Part shown: positions 8,330 to 11,423 of the stretch, in pieces
Numbering within the stretch: the stretch's first letter is position 1
How the letters are laid out: the number at the start of each line of letters is the position of its first letter
Assembly: GCA_020024395.1 (NCBI GenBank)
Contig: JAHHTV010000040.1
Span: forward strand, 1 to 11,423
Source: Anaerotignum sp.
GTDB lineage: Bacteria; Bacillota; Clostridia; Lachnospirales; Anaerotignaceae
Reading direction: 5' to 3'
Length of the DNA: 11,423 nucleotides
Translations under genes and position numbers: made by a program
The notes under the pieces: model-generated
Seen by the model: only the letters and a program-made list of their open reading frames with translations
What the model was told of the DNA's origin: nothing
The model's database searches: none

Positions 8330-10090
8330 ATGCGTAGAACAAAAATTGTATGTACTTTAGGCCCTGCAACAGATGATGTGGAAATCATGAAAACCCTTAT
8401 TCGTAATGGGTTAGATGCAGCAAGAGTCAATTTTTCTCATGGAACATATGAGTCTCATGGCGAAATTATCAAAAAAATGAAACAGGCAAGAGAAGAATTG
8501 AATGCACCCATTCCACTGTTGTTGGATACAAAAGGTCCTGAAATTCGTATCAAAACATTTGAAAATGATAAAATTACACTGGAAGCAGGTGACAAGTTCA
8601 CACTGACAACAGAAGAAATACAAGGTACACAGGAAAAAGTTTCTGTGACATATGAAGATTTGCCAAAAGATTTGCAAAGAGGTTCTCGTGTGCTGATTGA
8701 TGATGGCTTGGTAGAACTGAAAGTGGACAGCGTGACGAATGTGGAAGTACATTGTACCGTTGTGACTGGTGGTGTGGTTGGTTCTAGAAAAGGTGTAAAC
8801 CTGCCCGGCGTACAAGTGAACCTGCCTTCTTTGACAGACAAAGATATTTCTGATTTGAAATTTGGTATTGAAAATGGCTTTGATTATGTGGCAGCATCCT
8901 TTATCCGTAGTGCAGCAGACGTTTTGAAAATCAGAAAAGTTTTGGAAGAAAATGGTGGCGAAAGCATCCATATTATTTCAAAAATTGAAAATCAAGAAGG
9001 TGTAGACAACATCGAAGAAATTTTGGAAGTATCTGACGGTATTATGGTTGCAAGAGGGGACTTGGGTGTGGAAATTCCACCAGAAGAAGTACCTTTGGTA
9101 CAAAAAATGTTGATTGCAAAAGCAAACAAATACAGTAAACCAGTGATTACAGCAACACAGATGTTGGAAAGCATGGTAAAAAGCCCTAGACCAACAAGAG
9201 CAGAAGCAAATGACGTTGCAAATGCAATTTTTGATGGTAGTGATGCCATTATGCTTTCTGGTGAAACAGCGATGGGACAATATCCTTGCGAAGCGGTTGC
9301 AACAATGGCAAGAATTGCACATCGTGCAGAAAGCAGTATCAATTATGCAAAAAATCTGACAAGAAAATTAGATACAAAACAAGCAAATATTACAAACGCA
9401 ATCAGTTTTGCAGCGTGTACATTGGCAGCAGAATTGCATACAACCGCAATTAGCACAATCACAAATTCTGGTTTTACTGCAAGAATGATATCCAAACATA
9501 GACCAATATGCCCCATTGTTGCGGCAACTATGAAAGAACAGATTTGGCGTCAATTAAACTTGGTATGGGGTTGTAAACCAATTTTGCATACAGCAGCATT
9601 GCCAAAAGGTCAAGTATTTGACACAGCAATGAAACTGGCACAAAAAAGCGGTTTGGTAAAAAATGGAGACACCGTTGTTTTGGCATTGGGTATGCCTGTG
9701 GGTGTAAGCGGTTCCACAAATACACTGCGTGTGGATATTGTCGGTGATGTGTTGTGTAAGGGGATTGGTATTGGAAAAAAGAAGGTAAGCGGCATGGCTC
9801 GCGTGATTAAAGTACGTGATGAAATGAACCGCACTTTCAAAAAAGGTGATATTCTGGTGGCAACTGCTACAGACAATGATTTTATGCCTTATATACAAAA
9901 AGCGTCTGCAATCATTGTTGGCCCAACAGACCATACACAAAATAGTCATGCGGAAATCGTTGGCAGAGCATTGGATATCCCTGTTATCATTTGCGATACA
10001 AAGGTGATTGACTTTATTCCAAATGATACATTGATTACTGTGGATGCAGAAAAAGGTTTTGTGTATACAGGTATTCCAAACGAAAAATAA
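8330..10090 (+). CDS. pyk: Pyruvate kinase with C-terminal PEP-utiliser-type domain
   Basis: This 586-residue enzyme converts phosphoenolpyruvate and ADP to pyruvate and ATP, the last step of glycolysis. The TIM-barrel holds substrate and metal residues Arg32, Asn34 and Ser36 (ARVNFSHG), DTKGPEIR (66-73), Lys218 and Glu220 in SKIEN, ARGDLGVE (241-248) and TATQMLESM (274-282). A lid domain lies at about 75-165. A regulatory C-domain (about 350-470) precedes an extra phosphohistidine-type domain (about 490-586, with NSHAEIVGRALDIPVI at 538-553). That extra domain and the total length match Bacillus-type Pyk rather than the roughly 470-residue E. coli enzymes. Glu71 is the residue that marks potassium-dependent pyruvate kinases. 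GAGGAGG upstream of ATG 8330 is a strong ribosome site. It follows pfkA in the likely operon, so both irreversible glycolytic steps are expressed together. Confidence 0.96.
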   Translation: MRRTKIVCTLGPATDDVEIMKTLIRNGLDAARVNFSHGTYESHGEIIKKMKQAREELNAPIPLLLDTKGPEIRIKTFENDKITLEAGDKFTLTTEEIQGTQEKVSVTYEDLPKDLQRGSRVLIDDGLVELKVDSVTNVEVHCTVVTGGVVGSRKGVNLPGVQVNLPSLTDKDISDLKFGIENGFDYVAASFIRSAADVLKIRKVLEENGGESIHIISKIENQEGVDNIEEILEVSDGIMVARGDLGVEIPPEEVPLVQKMLIAKANKYSKPVITATQMLESMVKSPRPTRAEANDVANAIFDGSDAIMLSGETAMGQYPCEAVATMARIAHRAESSINYAKNLTRKLDTKQANITNAISFAACTLAAELHTTAISTITNSGFTARMISKHRPICPIVAATMKEQIWRQLNLVWGCKPILHTAALPKGQVFDTAMKLAQKSGLVKNGDTVVLALGMPVGVSGSTNTLRVDIVGDVLCKGIGIGKKKVSGMARVIKVRDEMNRTFKKGDILVATATDNDFMPYIQKASAIIVGPTDHTQNSHAEIVGRALDIPVIICDTKVIDFIPNDTLITVDAEKGFVYTGIPNEK

Positions 10091-10114
10091 TGTAATATAA
10101 ATTGTAATATCATA

Positions 10115-10206
10115 GAAAGAAAGTCTGTGTAAAAAGCATATTCTCTAAATAAAAACAGTTGCTTGTTTTTTGATTGATTTATGTAATAAAACAGACTTTC
10201 TTTTTT
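10115..10206 (+). terminator. Long-looped terminator after pyk
   Basis: A perfect 13-bp inverted repeat pairs AAAGAAAGTCTGT (10116-10128) with ACAGACTTTCTTT (10191-10203), extended by a G-U pair at 10115/10204, and the 3' arm runs into a T-run. The loop is 62 nt. It holds its own hairpin AAAAACA (10151-10157) with TGTTTTT (10164-10170), also T-rich on the 3' side, and a small TTTAT/ATAAA hairpin (10178-10190). The likely role is to end the dnaE-pfkA-pyk transcript, with inner and outer terminators in tandem. The long loop is unusual, and a palindromic repeat element is an alternative. Confidence 0.7.
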
Positions 10207-10261
10207 GTTCTTATATTTTGTGTAATATGTATAAAAATAAACATAAAAAATGATAATATTA

Positions 10262-10296
10262 GACAATTTGTACATTTGTCCGTTGACAAAAGACAA
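10262..10296 (+). repeat. GACAA/TTGTC repeat cluster over the DUF819 gene promoter
   Basis: The pentamer GACAA occurs at 10262-10266, 10285-10289 and 10292-10296, and inverted (TTGTC) at 10276-10280. The inverted copy and the one at 10285 form a dyad with a 4-nt spacer, and the latter overlaps the -35 box TTGACA. Clustering right at a promoter suggests a possible regulator site. The units are short and part of one is imposed by the -35 consensus, so chance remains possible. Confidence 0.3.
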
Positions 10297-10311
10297 AAAT
10301 TCAGGTATTAT
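10283..10311 (+). promoter_or_regulatory. Near-consensus sigma-A promoter for the DUF819 gene
   Basis: TTGACA at 10283-10288 is a perfect -35 box, 17 nt from TATTAT at 10306-10311, a good -10 box. Transcription would begin near 10318. This gives a leader of about 113 nt before the DUF819 start codon. The stretch 10207-10260 upstream is simply very AT-rich with nothing recognisable. The promoter shows that the DUF819 gene is transcribed separately from the pyk operon. Confidence 0.82.
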
Positions 10312-10376
10312 AGACATGCAGTTTAATATTTAATATGTAGAAATATATTTTATATATTGAATAAAGCAGTCAAAAG

Positions 10377-10416
10377 TTCCAATGATTTGATGTCATACAT
10401 ATTGTAATTTTTGGAA
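10377..10416 (+). other. Possible hairpin at the DUF819 gene ribosome site
   Basis: TTCCAA (10377-10382) and TTGGAA (10411-10416) are exact complements 28 nt apart in the 5' leader, and the 3' arm runs into the AAAGGAG ribosome site (10415-10421). Further short pairs (CAAT/ATTG, TGA/TCA) lie in between. Such a fold could partly mask translation initiation. Upstream, 10322-10362 is AT-rich with weak pairing only. No known riboswitch was recognised. Confidence 0.25.
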
Positions 10417-10430
10417 AGGAGAGAACGCAT

Positions 10431-11423
10431 ATGGGAACAACACTCATTAGCCCAGATAATACGTGGGCACTGATGGCAATTACTTGTGGTTGGGTGGCAT
10501 TATCTATTTGGCTGGAACAAACATATGCATGGGCATCAAAAGTATCAGGTGCAATCATTGCCTTAGTTGGTGCATTGTTGCTGACAAATTTCAATATCAT
10601 TCCAACAAGTGCACCTTGGTTTAATACAATTATTTGGGACTATGTGGTTCCGCTTGCTATTCCATTACTTTTGATGCAATGTAATGTGAGAAAGATATGG
10701 AAAGAGTCAGGCAAATTACTGCTCTTGTTTTTGATTGGCTCTGTTGGCACAGCTTGTGCGTCAATATTGGCATACAGCTTGTTGAAAGACAAAATTCCGG
10801 ATTTGGAAGGCGTTGCAGCAATGATGACAGGGTCTTATATTGGGGGTGGTGTCAATTTTGCAACATTGTCAGCATCATTTGAAGTGCCTGAAAAAGTTGT
10901 GGCAGCCACAACGGTTGCAGATAATTTATTGATGGCTTTATATTTCTTTGTGTTGATTAGTATTCCAGGTATAGGATTTTGCCGTAAGCATTTCAAACAC
11001 CCACATTTGGACGAAGTGGAAAGCAAAGGTGTCAACGAAGAAGCAAAAACACAAGCAGCTGCATATTGGGAAAGAAAACCAGTTTCTTTATTGGATATTG
11101 CCATCAACATTGCAATGAGTACAATGATTGTTTGTATTTCTAATACAGTTGCAGCATTTTTGGGCAATGCCATTCCGACAAGCAATGAGTTCTTAAAAAT
11201 CATCAATAAATTGTTGAGCAATCAGTATTTGGTTATGACAACAGTTGCAATGCTTGTGGCAACATTTGGCGGTGAAAAAGTGGAAAAAACAGCAGGGACA
11301 CAAGAGATTGGTACATTCTTGATATATTTGTTCTTATTTGTGATTGGTGTGCCTGCATCTATTATGGAAATTTTGCAAAATGCCCCTTTGCTGTTATTGT
11401 TCTGTGCCATTATGGTGGTAATC
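10431..11423 (+). CDS. DUF819 family membrane protein, C-terminus cut by the window
   Basis: The reading frame is open from ATG 10431 to the last base (331 codons, no stop), so the gene continues beyond the window; family members are usually somewhat under 400 residues. It is a multi-spanning membrane protein with hydrophobic segments at about 10-28, 36-53, 66-84, 95-117, 156-182, 218-245, 266-279, 293-312 and 318-331. A hydrophilic, charged cytoplasmic-like loop lies at about 184-217. The glycine-rich segment MMTGSYIGGGVNFATL (131-146) inside a membrane region is the family hallmark and resembles half-helix breaks in secondary transporters. AAAGGAG at 10415-10421 lies 9 nt before the start. 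It has its own strong promoter and is not part of the pyk operon. The family (B. subtilis YjcL is a member) has no established function that I know of; transport of a small solute is only an inference. Confidence 0.85.
   Translation, partial: MGTTLISPDNTWALMAITCGWVALSIWLEQTYAWASKVSGAIIALVGALLLTNFNIIPTSAPWFNTIIWDYVVPLAIPLLLMQCNVRKIWKESGKLLLLFLIGSVGTACASILAYSLLKDKIPDLEGVAAMMTGSYIGGGVNFATLSASFEVPEKVVAATTVADNLLMALYFFVLISIPGIGFCRKHFKHPHLDEVESKGVNEEAKTQAAAYWERKPVSLLDIAINIAMSTMIVCISNTVAAFLGNAIPTSNEFLKIINKLLSNQYLVMTTVAMLVATFGGEKVEKTAGTQEIGTFLIYLFLFVIGVPASIMEILQNAPLLLLFCAIMVVI

Noticed and set aside
7588..8430. A 280-codon antisense open frame across the pfkA-pyk junction
   Set aside because: It spans two confident sense genes and shows the same unnatural Cys/His/Phe-rich composition. 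No family resemblance was seen.

Overview
This window looks like an ordinary chromosomal stretch from an AT-rich, Gram-positive anaerobe of the class Clostridia (Firmicutes/Bacillota). The grounds are purine-rich Shine-Dalgarno sites ahead of every gene, the dnaE-pfkA-pyk gene order, a pyruvate kinase with the C-terminal PEP-utiliser-type domain typical of Firmicutes, a DUF819 membrane protein, and a tRNA-Tyr without an encoded CCA. I cannot name the genus. All genes are on the + strand, there are no recognisable mobile elements or CRISPR arrays, and I see no clear new multi-gene system.

Layout: (1) 1-236 is the tail of an rRNA operon: the last 37 nt of 16S rRNA (helix 45 and the anti-Shine-Dalgarno), a short spacer, tRNA-Tyr(GTA) and a strong intrinsic terminator. 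No 23S or 5S follows, so this 16S gene appears unlinked from the large-subunit rRNA, which is the most unusual architectural point here. (2) 237-3574 is a three-gene MacAB/YknXYZ-type operon (membrane-fusion protein, ABC ATPase, FtsX-like permease) with its own likely promoter and terminator. The three proteins should form one trans-envelope exporter or peptide-protection complex; its substrate is unknown. (3) 3596-10206 is a housekeeping block: dnaE (TTG start, extended -10 promoter), pfkA and pyk, ending in a long-looped terminator. It joins a replicative DNA polymerase to the phosphofructokinase and pyruvate kinase steps of glycolysis. The dnaE-pfkA gap carries an inverted-repeat structure and may hold an internal promoter. 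(4) 10207-11423 is a non-coding stretch with a near-consensus promoter overlapped by GACAA-type repeats, then a long leader and a DUF819 family membrane protein cut by the window end.

Coding style is distinctive: leucine is written mostly as TTG although the DNA is AT-rich, and TTA, CTA and TCA are scarce on the sense strand. This leaves long stop-free stretches on the antisense strand that look like genes but are shadows. The observations most worth following are the unlinked 16S, the two substitutions in the PfkA active-site loop, the intact PHP metal-site residues in DnaE, the 13-bp inverted repeat with a 62-nt loop after pyk, and the repeats over the DUF819 promoter.
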